In this document: positions 44,701-54,638 of the stretch, in pieces | How the letters are laid out: the number at the start of each line of letters is the position of its first letter | Position numbering within the stretch: position 1 is the first letter of the stretch | Assembly (NCBI RefSeq): GCF_022581195.2 | Contig: NC_061469.1 | Location: 2,232,001 to 2,296,000 of the forward strand | DNA from: Helicoverpa zea | Lineage: Eukaryota > Arthropoda > Insecta > Lepidoptera > Noctuidae | Reading direction: 5' to 3' | Length of the DNA stretch: 64,000 nt | Made by a program: the position numbers and the translations under genes | Notes under the pieces: generated by a model | Databases searched by the model: none | What the model saw: only the letters and a program-made list of their open reading frames with translations | Told to the model about the DNA's origin: nothing

Positions 44701-47700
44701 GTATGACGTGGTTTGACGTCAGCTGTGGGTATGTCGGTTTTGTGTATGTTATTTGGCTGCGTAGACAGTGCTGTATCTTATTTGAATATAGATCAAAGTT
44801 CTCTAGGTCGAGCTAGTTTTTTTTGGGGAATAAATTATCTAATGGTTAATCTAATGGTCGTAGACTTAACGTTTACGATTCTTTAGGTATTTTAAAGATG
44901 GGTAGTCATCATCTTCATCTTCCGAGCCTTTTCCCAAACATCTTGGGGTCGGCTTCCAGTCTAACCAGATTCAGCTGAGTACCAGTGCTTTACAAGAAGC
45001 GACTGCCTATCTGACCTCAACCCAGTAATCCGGGCAGCCCAAAACCCTGGTTAGACTGGTGTCAGACTTACTGGCTTCTGAATACCTGTAAAGACTGCCA
45101 AGGATATTTAATGACACAACAGAAAAAAAAATCCTGATATTGATGATACCTATTGTTATTAATACAGGGAAAATAAAATCAGCTCCATTTATAATAGAAA
45201 AATCCAGAAAACGAAGTTTGCGATATTTATTTTCTTAGTACTTGAATACTCTTGGAACCAACATAGTGACCGTAGCTCTATAATTGACCTTGTAAGTAAT
45301 TACGGCTGTATACAGTGGAAATTATAGGCGGTTAGTAGTGTAGTATGCTCTCTAGTTAGCCATCGTCATGGTCGGTACCGACGCGAGAACGTCCGTAAAT
45401 ATCTGAACGTTTATACTCGTCTCTAGAAATCGATTGGAGCGTCTATTTAGGTGAAATAGGTCAGTTTCTCAGTGGTGAAGCTTTTTAAAACAATTCGTTT
45501 ATCATGAAATAACTGTCGAGCCTTTTAGAAACTATGTTGGGGTCGGTTTGCAGTCTGAACAAATGCAGCTGAGTACCAGGGTTTTACATTGAGCGACTGC
45601 TTATCTGACCTCCTCAATGAAGTTACCCGGACAACCAATAGATAGTCACACATTCACGGACCGGCCGCGCCAGGCTTTGCTGTGATCCATGTGTGTTACT
45701 TAGCCAGGAGCATCATAAAACATTTCTATTGTGAAAAAATGTTCCTGCACTTTTTGATCAAAGTATCCTTTGACCAAAAACTAACCATATCCTTTCCTTA
45801 CAAATTATGTATAAAGTCGTACTAATTAATATACTTAAATGAACAGAGTTGCTCTATCAAAAACATGTTACATAAATCTATTTTCAATACATTACCCACT
45901 AAGACAGTCAGTATGTTTCGCACGACGAAAACTTTTGACGAGGGTGAGACAGGTAGCTTTGTCAAAATACTTCACAATATAGGTTCAATGCCAACCGTTT
46001 TAGAAGATGAGACCAGGGGGAGGGGTGAAAGTCCTTGACACACAATACCTCATTTTGTCACTGAGAATGGGGTCGCGTGGACACTCGTATCAATCGAGAT
46101 ATCGAGATTGATTGAATGACAATGTTTAGAAAATAAAAAGTGAATGAATGAAGGATTGTCTAAGTTCAATGTGATCCTTTTCTGCGAGTTGACATTTTTA
46201 CAAGGAAATATGAACACACTATATACAAACGTACACTACTTATCTTAAAAAAAAAACACGGTATACGAAAATAAAAGTATATAATTATAAAAAAAAACAT
46301 TGATTACGCGTCGAAGTACTCCTCCGCATCACTGTCCTCCGGAAACGTGCCCAGCAGACTGGCTGCATTTCTACGTTGTATGGCAAAGCAAATTTTTTGT
46401 CCAAAGGACAAGCCGGCCTTCTGGTATTTTTTGGGATCCTCACTTAAAGACACCCGTTAATAAGACTGTGCTGTCCATCTTTCAGCAGGCTGTATCTCAT
46501 GAACCGTGATAGTTAGTTGCAGGGGATTGTTGCCGCTAAAACAATGTACAATAGGGCTAGGATATTTGTTTTGGACAACGTTTAAGATATTAGATAAAGA
46601 TAAAAAGTAAGTTATTCAAAGTAGGCTGAAAATCAGCACTTTTTGAAGGTCACATTTACAAAAGAAAGCACCCAAAAGCCCGCTCTTCACCACTCCTATG
46701 TGTTTTTGCTGGGAAGGAGAAGTGGTGGAGCAAACTCCCCAGCAAATCATTTGGCCTGTCCATGATTTTTAGCTACAGACTTGCTTTGCCTCCAGTAATT
46801 ACTTTAATCTTTCCATTCCACTATCAATATTTCCTCTCTTAAAACAATTTATTAATAGGTATGTTACATACTACATAGTGTTCTATATCTATGATATGTA
46901 CCTGTATTGATCTGAGCGCCTCCCAGGGGTGTGCTTATGTACTTAACGAAATTGATATTGCCTATTTGCAAATGTAATAGCTTTTACGTTATATTGATGC
47001 GGTTTTACTTCACAATATATTAATTTTCTATTTATTATAAATGCAAAAGTAGGGTAGACCTCGGAAGAGATGGCGGGATGACCTGGATGCCTACAACCCT
47101 GATTTGTGGGAGGGCTCAAAAGATCGACAGGTTTGGAGGCAAAATGAGGAGGCCTTTACCCAGCAGGGGGACAGGCTAAAAAAAAAAGCAAAAGTGACTC
47201 TGTCTATCTGTCTGTTACACTTTCAGGCGAAAAGTACAGAACTTTAAAATGAAATATAGCTTATGTCACAGGGGCATAGTGTAGCTACCCAAAAGTGAAA
47301 GAAGTTTTTAGGGTTCCGTACCCAAAGGGTAAAACGGGTTTTTGCTCATTTTTGCTCGATATCCATAAATATATATAGAATATTAGTTTGGATGGTACGG
47401 AACCCTACGTGCGCGAGTCCGACTCGCACTTGGCCGTTTTTTTTGTTTCAGTAGTTTCGAAGCCACCTTTAGGGTAAAAGAAACGAACAGAAAATGTTTT
47501 CTCTTTTATAATATTAATCTGGAAGTATAGATAAACGTTTTTTATAAACTTTATCTATGTTTAAGAGAGCAAATTAAAAATTCTGGCATCTCTCCAAATA
47601 ATGTGAATTATGATGAATACCTATGCGTGTCTCTATGATCTATTTCATTATTTTTTAGTATGTTTTGAAATTCAATAAGGTACCTAGTGAAAAGGGTGAT

Positions 47701-50700
47701 AAATCATTTTAAATAGTTTTAAAACGAAGTGTAATTTTATTCTGGTTATATTACGTTTATTGCCACTAAAAATAATTGCTGCTAAGTGGTAGAAATATTT
47801 TTCGTTCTATGAAAGAATTTAATGGTAAACTTTTCAGCTTTGTTTCAAAATATGAAAATGATTCGTAGGCTTTGTTTGCACAGCTATTAATGGGCGCAAG
47901 ACCATTAATCACTTGAGCTTACAAACCTATTCACAATTTATAAACAATATTGACGGCTCATAGATAAAACACTGTTATATTAGTAATTCCAGTGTTAGCC
48001 ACGTGCCTTTTCCACGTGTATGTTCCACCATTGTGTAGAAACTTTCTTTTTTCCAAAACACGTGGCGAACTGTTGATCATAACCGGACAGTGTGTTTACA
48101 AAGAGCCGATTGTCTATGAATGGGCCCACAGTGGAATAATAAAAAATTTCCTTTGCCTGTTTATAAAACAGTGTCTGTTCGCGGGTTCGTGTTCTTCCTT
48201 ATTTGAAAAATAACCCGCCTATAATGGTGTTCTATTTTCAAAATATAGGGCGCTTCATTATCGTGCTAGACAAAATAAAAGTTCGACTTCTAGAACTTTT
48301 AAGAAATTCTGACAGTTAAATTACATCGAAAAAAGATTTTTTTTTTCGAGGCGTAGACGCTTTTCAAACTCGAAAGTCAAAGGTTTTTCTTTCATAGGTG
48401 TATACCTGTTATAAGTGCTTATGAACGTCAATATGTAGTAAGATGCACGGTCCCAAGAAATGGGTCTTATTGAGAAGAACCTCATTAGCCCGAATATTAC
48501 CAAAATACATTTCAGTAGGGATACCTTATATACCAATCAAAATCAAAATCAAAATCAAAATTTTTCGTTCGAATTCGTCGTATTTTCGAATTTTTCGATA
48601 TCTATTCTAATATTATAAAGCTGAAATCTTTATTGTGTTTCTTTGCTTATATGAGCTAATCTCAAGAATCAATGGCCCATCCGAAAACTATATTTTTGTG
48701 ATATCGGAGAAGGCTGTTGTTACTGTCACAGCCTTTTTATCGTCCTACTGCTGGGCACAGGCCTCCTCTCACACGGAGAAGGATTGAGCATTAATCACCA
48801 CGCTTGCTCAATGCGGGTTGGTAGGAGAAGGCTATATACTACTTTTTATACATGTGCGTGAAATGCTTCTCACGGGACACGAGTAACACCGTCGGCAGAA
48901 TTTAGTATGTTTATAAAATAACTTCAGCTTTCCATAAAATATTTGCAATTCATGTAGGTATATTTCGCGGTAAGTTCAATAAATTCCTTATCACTATGTG
49001 TTACGTATGAAGAAAATTATTGGCAATACACATTTATTCATAGTAAAGTTATCGCGACGGGAAATAGTTCCATAAATTATGTATAACGACCATGCTTTGA
49101 CCTTGCACAAGTTAAATCGATTTGCATCTTATGAATGTTGAAATTGCTCAAGTTTAGATGTATGAATTTTTATAATTTTGTTCATGTTAATACTATTCAT
49201 TGAATTTATTAAATCACCTTAAAAAGACACCAAGCCTGGTAACACCAAGTCTGGAAAGTTTTCTAGTTTCATACTTTTATTTTCAGAAACGTTTTAGTTT
49301 ACTTTACACATATTTAGACCGAATTATTAAGGATTTCTTTTTGTATATTTTTCTTAAATTAATAACAAGGACCATTCAGAGCACACTTCGATAAAATGAA
49401 ACGCTCAGATGGACGGGTCCATCTACTTTTTGCCCAATTTCTCTATTCTTTTCAACTTTCGGCAACTTAGACCTCTATAAGCATCTCCTTCTTCCGTGTT
49501 CTCATATTATATCCAACTAACATATAAAAAATACGTCCCCAGGCGGACCGTGCGACGAACCTCATCCGTGGCACAAAGTACGAGCAGTACCTACAAGTGC
49601 GCGCAGACATCAAGGATTGTCGCGACAAACACAAGCTCGACAAGATCATCGTGCTCTGGACTGCTAACACTGAGAGGTAAGCTCTTTCTACGTCATTCAT
49701 TCTCCGAGCCTTTTTCCCCACTATGTTGGGGTCGGCTTCCAGTCTAACCGGATGTAGCTGAGTACCAGTGCTTTACAAGGAGCGACAGCCCTATCTTTCT
49801 ACATACTATACTTTTTGTCATCATCTGCCTTTTCCTAACTATGTTGGGGTCGGCTTCCAGCCTCACTGAGTGTACTGAGTGCTGAGTACCTACCAGTATT
49901 TTACAAGGTAGCGACTGCCTATCTCACCTCCTCAACCCAGTTACCCGGGCAGCCCGATACCTCTTGGTAAGACCGGTTGTCAAACTTTCTGGCAACGGTA
50001 AAAGATCAACGGTAATCTATCTATATATATAAAAAAAAAAAAAAAACTGTGGCCCTTATCGAGGTTTTAATTTACGTTCATAGATGTAATATTGAAATTA
50101 AAAATTTCGAATTAGCAATTAAAAAAGTATGGGTCGTAAAGGTAGGTAATAAGTTGATCATGGGTCTGAAAAGAAACCACTTTCATATCAATAATAGCTT
50201 TTTACTTCATTATTCCTTAAATAAACAATATCCTCATAATAAAACTGTTTTTAATTACAATGACTTCTATCGCTCTCATATGTCATTCAGAAAGTTAATG
50301 ACCGCACACAAAAACGCATGAACACTATAATATACCTACTGTAGTTTTTGCACATGACAGTTTTTTAAATAGCCAGAGTTCAATGTGCTACTCGTCTGTG
50401 TGATAGTGATGATGTAGTTCGTAATGTCTTGGTTAAATATTTGCTATGTTTTGTAAATTGTGTAGACTGCAGAAAATGTAATTCTCCAGAGTACATAATA
50501 GAGGATTTTCTTGTCAGCTTTGTGTCGATCGGAAAATGTGCTGGTGTGAAAGTTCTGTAAGAGGTATGCCACCGTCGTATTTAGACACTAGTTCTGAAGA
50601 GATATGTGTATGTGTCTAGCTCTCCATACAGAAATTAACTTCGTATACATATAACGTAGGTAATACAAGGAGGTAATAATAATTAGAAATTGAAGTCTTC

Positions 50701-53700
50701 CAATCCATCCAATAATTTCTTCTTAAAAAGTTCTTGATACAAAAAAATAGATCCTAAAATCGAAGTAAGAAGTTTTCTTTTGTCTTCAAGTAGCAAAATT
50801 TAATAACCATATAGCACTTATTTACTTAACTTATTTATCAATCTGTGAAGGGGAAGAAAATATACCCAACCAACAACCCTTTTACCGACATTCGAAAAGC
50901 CAAATTTTAAGGGACTCATTTAATATACATATTTTGTTAAATTTCGTTTCGTTTTGTGTTAGGTTCTGCGACGTGATCCCGGGAGTGCACGACACGTCTG
51001 AGAATCTTGAGAAGGCATTACGCGACAACAACTCTGAGATATCACCCTCCACTATATTCGCGCTCGCTGCTATTGATGAGAACGTGAGTAAATAATCTTG
51101 TACCTAGAAGTTCTTATTGAGTAAAATATAATTTTCTGGAATACCTGGAAGGTCTTTTAAGACTTCTAAGGCTTAAAGCTAGCGCTGCACTTCATTGAAA
51201 AAAAACTGTTAAATAAAATCATCTCCATGTAAAGGTTTAATTGATCCGTCTCAAGTCTATAGAAAAATAGTAGGACAGTTTCTTCATAAAATGCCTTAAA
51301 ACACTTGGTTGTCTCAGGTGAAAGTCGCATCAGTCGTACTGTGCATTTATATGTCATTTCAGCCCCGACGAGCTAGAGATTCATGCTTATTGAAATTATG
51401 CAAAGCTCCATTTTAAAAATATTTTTTTCCGCCATCACCAGTGCATATACATAAACGGGTCTCCGCAAAACACGCTGGTAGCCGGGGTGGTGGAGCGAGC
51501 GGAGTTGCGCGGCGGCTTCGTGTCCGGAGACGACTTCAAGTCCGGACAGACCAAGCTCAAGTCCGTGCTCGTCGACTTCCTCGTGTCCGCTGGTGAGATT
51601 CAGTGCCCATCATTATGTGTATTATTCTAAAATGTATGATCTTATCCCTATCTTTTGAAACTTCACAAACGTTTCGATACATCACCTCTTCAAACAAAAT
51701 TGTTGTGATTGGTCTTACCTAACTTTTGGAACTTTGAATCAAATATATTAAGTGCCAAGTTCTTCGATGAAATAAACGCCAGTTTTCTTAAGACCACTGT
51801 TTACTAGTTCATGTTCAATTCCCAAAGTTTTAGAAACACTGACAGTTTAGTTTTGTAGTTTAGTGAAAGTTTAGTTTTAGAAAAACTGACGTGTTCGGCC
51901 ATTCAGAGAATGCGTTCCTGACACGTCGCGATTGAACTGACGACGTAACTTTGCAATGGCGTTGCAGTTACGATAAAAATATTTTTGCTGGTTGTTTACC
52001 GTTTTAACAATTGAGGAGCATTAAAACAACATTATTATATCAATAATCAATGAATGTTATTACGTCGTCAGTTCAATCGCGACGTGTCAGGAACGCATTC
52101 TCTGAATGGCCGAACTATAATAATCGCATCTTTAACATAATTTAAATGAGGCATCCTTCAGGAAAAATCGGCATGTTTGGCTAGAATAACGTCAAGAAAG
52201 CTCAAGAATCTGAACGCGTTTTACAAAAGAACATCCTGTGAAATAATCTCTTTTGTTTCAGGTCTGAAGCCAGTGTCCATCGTGAGCTACAATCACTTGG
52301 GCAACAATGACGGCAAGAATCTGTCCGCTCCCAAACAATTCCGATCCAAAGAGGTTAGTGATTTTGTTGACAATATTTGTATATCTCTAGACGTCGAATT
52401 ATGGACATATCTAGACTCTCTACTAATATTATCTCTAACTTCCCGCGGGAACCAGTGTTTGACACACATGATACTGTTCAGAACCCTTTCATTTGGTGTA
52501 TCTGGAACCTGTAATTACAGACCAATTTGCAGGGTTATTTATTTATTTATTTTATTAGGAATTCCAACAAGAAATACACAACTTCATACATAAAAGTATA
52601 CAAACACAACCATGCCATTTGTTTCCTCGCTTATAGGCGTAGACCATTTAGTTAACAATAACAAAATGTAAAAAACTAAGAGTGACATAAAAACCAAATA
52701 CATTTTTTTCACTCTCAATAATGCTCAATCCTTTTCCGTGTGAGAGGAGGCCTGTGCCCAGCAGTGGGACGATAAAAAGGCTGTAACAGAGATTTTTTTC
52801 ACAAGTAGTTATGCAAAAGAAAAAGAAAATTCAGGTTAGGTACATCTGAGCACGTGACAAGAAGGAAATCGTGTGTAATTCTTTCAAACTTTGTAAATGT
52901 GGTCTGTTGAGGTTCAGAAGACACGCATCCATGATTAAAAAAATATTATCTTATTAAAATGAATATTTAATTTTAGATAACGAAGAGTAACGTAGTGGAC
53001 GATATGGTGGAGTCCAACCAGGTCCTGTACAAGCCTGGGGAGAAGCCAGACCACGTGGTCGTCATTAAATACGTGCCCTATGTCGGTGAGTACCATATTA
53101 TAAGTGACTTCGTGATTTTATTCATTTTCTAATTACAATTTTCTTGAAATACATATTTTCATTTTAGAAAGATCTTAATTAATGAAAAAATTACTTTTTC
53201 CTATGAACGCAGTAATTGAAGTACTGAATTCATGGTGCCATCTGTTTTTGTATGAAAGTGATTATACCGAGGCACATAGTGGTGCCCCGGCCGCCTATAT
53301 GTGTATATATATGTAGCAGTAAAGTTTTTTTTGCTGCTGGCCGGCATGAATTTCGTTGGCATGCGACAGAAATCCTGCTTATACTTGAGCTAGGATTATT
53401 TGTCACCCTGTAAACATCTGTATTACCATTATCAAATCTTAATATTTGTCCCAGGTGACTCAAAGCGCGCGATGGACGAGTACACTTCGGAGATTCTTCT
53501 CCACGGCACCAACACCATCGTGGTGCACAACACGTGCGAGGACTCGCTGCTGGCTGTGCCGCTCATACTGGACCTGGTACTGCTCGCCGAGCTGTTCGCC
53601 AGGATCCACTTCCGGGATGCTGATCACTGTAAGTGTTCTGTACAGCACCACCCAGTATCACTACAAGAATATAAGTACCAGCGACTGCCCATCTGATCTT

Positions 53701-54638
53701 CTCAACCCAGGCACCAGGCAATCGGATCCCCTTTTGAAAGACTGGTTGTCAGATTTTCTGGCTTTTCACTATCGCCGTAATGACTGCCAGATACACCAAT
53801 TTATCTGACCTTTCGAAACTCTTCATGAAAAGATGGTCACCCATCTATATACTGCACCTTTACGTTTTTAGTGTTGACTTTAGACTGTATTTTTAGACTT
53901 GGTCATATTTACCATTATTTTTTACATATTATAATACTAATTTGCCCCCTCAGCGTACGCGAGCATGCACCCGGTGATGTCGTCGCTGTCGTACCTGCTG
54001 AAGGCGCCGGCGACGCCGCCCGGGGCTCCGGTACACAACGCGCTGTTCGCGCAGCGAGCCGCCATACACAACCTGCTCAGAGCCGCCTTAGCATTGCCGC
54101 CTACACACCACCTGGGCTTGGAGCATAAGGTATGGTGGTAGACAGTAATTTGTTCAAAATAGTCTGAAAAGTGCAGTTTTAAAAGCTTTTATCCAACTTG
54201 CAGTGTATGCAAGTAAAATATGGTGAAATCTTGCATCTCAATATTGAAGATATCTTTAACCGATTGAGCTTAGCTTAAAAACAATTTAACATTCCGATAT
54301 ACCTTTCCATATGTTTTTACTGAAGAAATGGTAGTATAAATCTCTCTTACAGACTACCGTGTCTGTATTTTGAAAAAATGGTAATTCAGAATTTGATTAC
54401 CAGTGCGATAATTTGCAATTATGTTCTTTAGGTTGTGGAAATTGTTTTATTTTTATGAAATTGATGTCTTACGTCGTATTGATGTTCTAGATTATTGATC
54501 TTGTTCATCAGAGCACTTAATTAATATAACTTACTTCGTCAGGTGCCCTTCCTCATGAAGGATCTCCACAGCGGTGCCCTCTTCAACTCGCCGCCCAACA
54601 AGAAACAGAAGCTCGCACACGAGAATGGCGACCAGTGA
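38585..54638 (+). CDS. Inos: Inositol-3-phosphate synthase (myo-inositol-1-phosphate synthase), complete
   Basis: A cytosolic NAD-dependent enzyme converting glucose 6-phosphate to 1D-myo-inositol 3-phosphate, the committed step of inositol synthesis. Twelve exons with consistent phases give 540 codons, the usual animal length. Landmarks: Rossmann-fold GWGGNNGST (67-75), the SLN-like DGWDISPLNLAE segment, VLWTANTER (227-235), NGSPQNT (280-286), the active-site region GDDFKSGQTKLKS (304-316), SYNHLGNNDG (334-343) and KYVPYVGDSKRAMDEYTSE (387 onward). All key lysines and the glycine loop are present. The C-terminus is lysine-rich (PPNKKQKL). I used the first Met (38585); a second Met follows two codons later. 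Intron 4 is 7 kb and repeat-rich. The gene is head to head with the BTB gene and tail to tail with aPKC. Confidence 0.97.
38711..40229 (+). other. Inos intron 1
   Basis: A 1.5 kb AT-rich intron. It contains a 109-codon open frame (39204-39533) with no recognised domain and a family D repeat (39990-40135). Confidence 0.7.
39990..40135. mobile_element. Dispersed repeat, family D
   Basis: Contains GCCGTTTCACCCTCATTCCG, GCGGCTTTCCAACAATGAAAG, GTTCCAGTAGTAG and TTACAAACAAGCAAAAATAC in family order. Confidence 0.55.
40230..40402 (+). CDS. Inos: Inos exon 2
   Basis: Acceptor CCCTTCTCCCAG; donor AACTG|GTAAGT. Encodes the NAD-binding glycine loop. Confidence 0.95.
40403..41606 (+). other. Inos intron 2
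   Basis: A 1.2 kb intron with a family C repeat at 40565-40740; otherwise nothing recognised. Confidence 0.75.
40565..40740 (+). mobile_element. Dispersed repeat, family C
   Basis: Contains GGCTGCTGGGTTGTTCGAAA, AGAGTTACCGCAGCCCTGGT, ACAAAGGGCTCTAGGAAGAA and CTCCCGTTGTGGGTGAAACA, which match the 26150 copy where they overlap. This is the longer copy. Confidence 0.6.
41607..41719 (+). CDS. Inos: Inos exon 3
   Basis: Acceptor ATTGTGCCAG; donor TTGG|GTAAGT. Encodes WGSITQASTVRLGIDEKG and HLLPMVHPDDL. Confidence 0.95.
41720..42386 (+). other. Inos intron 3
   Basis: A 667-bp intron with a fragment of the TTGGGGTCGG repeat at 42252-42311. Confidence 0.75.
42252..42311 (+). mobile_element. TTGGGGTCGG repeat, 5' fragment
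   Basis: CCCGAGCCTTTTCCCAACTA, then TGTTGGGGTCGGTTTCCAGT and CTAACCGGATGCA. Confidence 0.75.
42387..42544 (+). CDS. Inos: Inos exon 4
   Basis: Acceptor GTTCCTCAG; donor AACCAG|GTGAGT. Encodes DGWDISPLNLAESM and PRPAIYDPDFIAANQ. Confidence 0.95.
43379..43518. mobile_element. MITE with imperfect inverted repeats
   Basis: The left end CCTTACTACAAAAACTTTT and the inverted right end CTTACCACAAAAACTTTTT match. A second inverted stretch, TTGTCTAAAAAAA, sits inside each arm. The total is 140 bp. Confidence 0.7.
44340..44520. mobile_element. Dispersed repeat, family D
   Basis: Carries GTAGCTTTCCAACAGTGAAAG, TAGTAGTTTCGAAGCC and TTTACAAACAAACAAA in family order. Confidence 0.5.
44915..45105 (+). mobile_element. 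TTGGGGTCGG repeat, longest copy
   Basis: Runs from CCGAGCCTTTTCCC through CTTGGGGTCGGCTTCCAGTC, CAGCTGAGTACCAGTGCTTT, GCGACTGCCTATCTGACCTC and GACTTACTGGCTTCTG to GACTGCCAAGG. This is the best view of the family's layout; no ORF. Confidence 0.8.
45520..45650 (+). mobile_element. TTGGGGTCGG repeat
   Basis: ATGTTGGGGTCGGTTTGCAG, GAGTACCAGGGTTTTACA and GAGCGACTGCTTATCTGACC; the 3' part is lost. Confidence 0.7.
46375..46520 (+). mobile_element. Dispersed repeat, family E fragment
   Basis: Ends with CAGGCTGTATCTCATGAACC and GTGATAGTTAG, preceded by AATAAGACTGTGCTGTCCAT. I recognise it as the inner part of a common lepidopteran element whose ends are seen at 47310-47440. Confidence 0.45.
46600..46745 (+). 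mobile_element. Dispersed repeat, family B
   Basis: Matches 18690-18835 over GGCTGAAAATCAGCACTTTT, CCGCTCTTCACCACTCCT and GAAGTGGTGGAGC. Confidence 0.65.
47051..47187 (+). mobile_element. 5'-truncated LINE tail with target duplication
   Basis: The + strand encodes GRPRKRWRDDLDAYNPDLWE, followed by a W...E.AFTQQGD segment, the RTE-like post-RT signature. It ends in poly(A) and is bounded by a perfect 8-bp duplication GCAAAAGT (47043-47050, 47188-47195). Confidence 0.85.
47310..47440. mobile_element. Family E element (short, internally deleted)
   Basis: The left end AGGGTTCCGTAC pairs with GTACGGAACCCT at 47395-47406. The 3' end is GAGTCCGACTCGCACTTGGC followed by CG and a T run, as in a widespread lepidopteran repeat. 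Confidence 0.7.
48595..48860. mobile_element. Family D repeat with nested LINE tail (48716-48823)
   Basis: The outer repeat starts TCTAATATTATAAAGCTGAA and resumes at CTATATACTACTTTTTATAC. The 108-bp insert between is flanked by a perfect 10-bp duplication GGAGAAGGCT (48706-48715, 48824-48833). On the - strand it contains GAGAGGAGGCCTGTGCCCAG and CAGTAGGACGATAAAAAGGC, a common LINE 3' end also seen at 52712-52790. Confidence 0.75.
49543..49676 (+). CDS. Inos: Inos exon 5
   Basis: Acceptor ACGTCCCCAG; donor GAGAG|GTAAGC. Encodes ADRATNLIRGTKYEQYLQ and the IIVLWTANTER strand. Confidence 0.95.
49677..50962 (+). other. Inos intron 5
   Basis: A 1.3 kb intron starting with two tandem TTGGGGTCGG copies (49697-49793 and 49817-49995); the rest is AT-rich. 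Confidence 0.75.
49697..49995 (+). mobile_element. Two adjacent TTGGGGTCGG repeats
   Basis: The first has CCGAGCCTTTTTCCCCACTA and breaks off after GCGACAGCCCTATC. The second starts at CTTTTCCTAACTATGTTGGG near 49830 and runs to TTTCTGGCAACGGTAA. Same orientation, separated by about 25 bp. Confidence 0.75.
50963..51083 (+). CDS. Inos: Inos exon 6
   Basis: Acceptor TTTTGTGTTAG; donor GAGAAC|GTGAGT. Encodes FCDVIPGVHDTSENL and SPSTIFALAAIDEN. Confidence 0.95.
51084..51441 (+). other. Inos intron 6
   Basis: 358 bp, AT-rich, nothing recognised. Confidence 0.75.
51442..51592 (+). CDS. Inos: Inos exon 7
   Basis: Acceptor GCCATCACCAG; donor CGCTG|GTGAGA. Carries the NGSPQNT and GDDFKSGQTK active-site region. 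Confidence 0.96.
51593..52261 (+). other. Inos intron 7
   Basis: 669 bp, largely occupied by the 223-bp foldback MITE at 51893-52115. Confidence 0.8.
51893..52115. mobile_element. Foldback MITE with perfect 56-bp terminal inverted repeats
   Basis: The arm at 51893-51948 (starting GTTCGGCCATTCAGAGAATG) is matched base for base by the reverse complement of 52060-52115. A 111-bp AT-rich loop lies between. It is GC-richer than its surroundings and has no ORF. I could not find a target duplication (left flank ACGT, right flank TATA). Perfect identity of the arms suggests recent activity or gene conversion. Confidence 0.92.
52262..52353 (+). CDS. Inos: Inos exon 8
   Basis: Acceptor TTTTGTTTCAG; donor AAAGAG|GTTAGT. 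Encodes LKPVSIVSYNHLGNNDGKN. Confidence 0.95.
52354..52976 (+). other. Inos intron 8
   Basis: 623 bp, AT-rich, with a LINE 3' end fragment at 52712-52790 (+). Confidence 0.75.
52712..52790 (+). mobile_element. LINE 3' end fragment
   Basis: GAGAGGAGGCCTGTGCCCAG and CAGTGGGACGATAAAAAGGC, the same sequence as the insert at 48716-48823 but in opposite orientation and without a visible duplication. Confidence 0.65.
52977..53085 (+). CDS. Inos: Inos exon 9
   Basis: Acceptor TTTAATTTTAG; donor GTCG|GTGAGT. Encodes KSNVVDDMVESN and VVVIKYVPYV. Confidence 0.95.
53086..53454 (+). other. Inos intron 9
   Basis: 369 bp, AT-rich, with an unassigned GC-richer stretch at 53260-53400. Confidence 0.7.
53455..53628 (+). 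CDS. Inos: Inos exon 10
   Basis: Acceptor TTTGTCCCAG; donor CACT|GTAAGT. Encodes DSKRAMDEYTSE and HNTCEDSLLAVPLILDL. Confidence 0.96.
53629..53953 (+). other. Inos intron 10 with TTGGGGTCGG repeat 3' part
   Basis: 325 bp; 53682-53810 carries GCGACTGCCCATCTGATCTT, AGACTGGTTGTCAGATTTTC and ATGACTGCCAGA, the 3' half of the repeat. Confidence 0.7.
53954..54129 (+). CDS. Inos: Inos exon 11
   Basis: Acceptor GCCCCCTCAG; donor CATAAG|GTATGG. Encodes HPVMSSLSYLLKAP and the LGLEHK segment. Confidence 0.95.
54130..54542 (+). other. Inos intron 11
   Basis: 413 bp, AT-rich, with a 40-bp piece of family B at 54140-54180. Confidence 0.65.
54543..54638 (+). CDS. Inos: Inos exon 12 (terminal)
   Basis: Acceptor ACTTCGTCAG; TGA at 54636-54638. 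Encodes VPFLMKDLHSGALFNSPP and a lysine-rich tail. Confidence 0.95.
   Translation: MPFLMKDLHSGALFNSPPNKKQKLAHENGDQ

Larger units (their letters stand above)
47034..47535. mobile_element. Family D repeat split by two nested insertions
   Basis: The outer element runs from ATTATAAATGCAAAAGT, resumes at 47188 (GACTCTGTCTATCTGTCTG...), and again after about 47442 (TAGTTTCGAAGCC...). Insert 1 (47051-47187) is a LINE tail flanked by GCAAAAGT. Insert 2 (47310-47440) is a short element with a 12-bp inverted repeat. Confidence 0.65.
42545..49542 (+). other. Inos intron 4 (7 kb)
   Basis: A large intron that collects repeats: a MITE (43379-43518), a family D repeat (44340-44520), TTGGGGTCGG copies (44915-45105, 45520-45650), family E pieces (46375-46520), family B (46600-46745) and two nested insertion sites (47034-47535 and 48595-48860). 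No coding exon seen. Confidence 0.8.
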
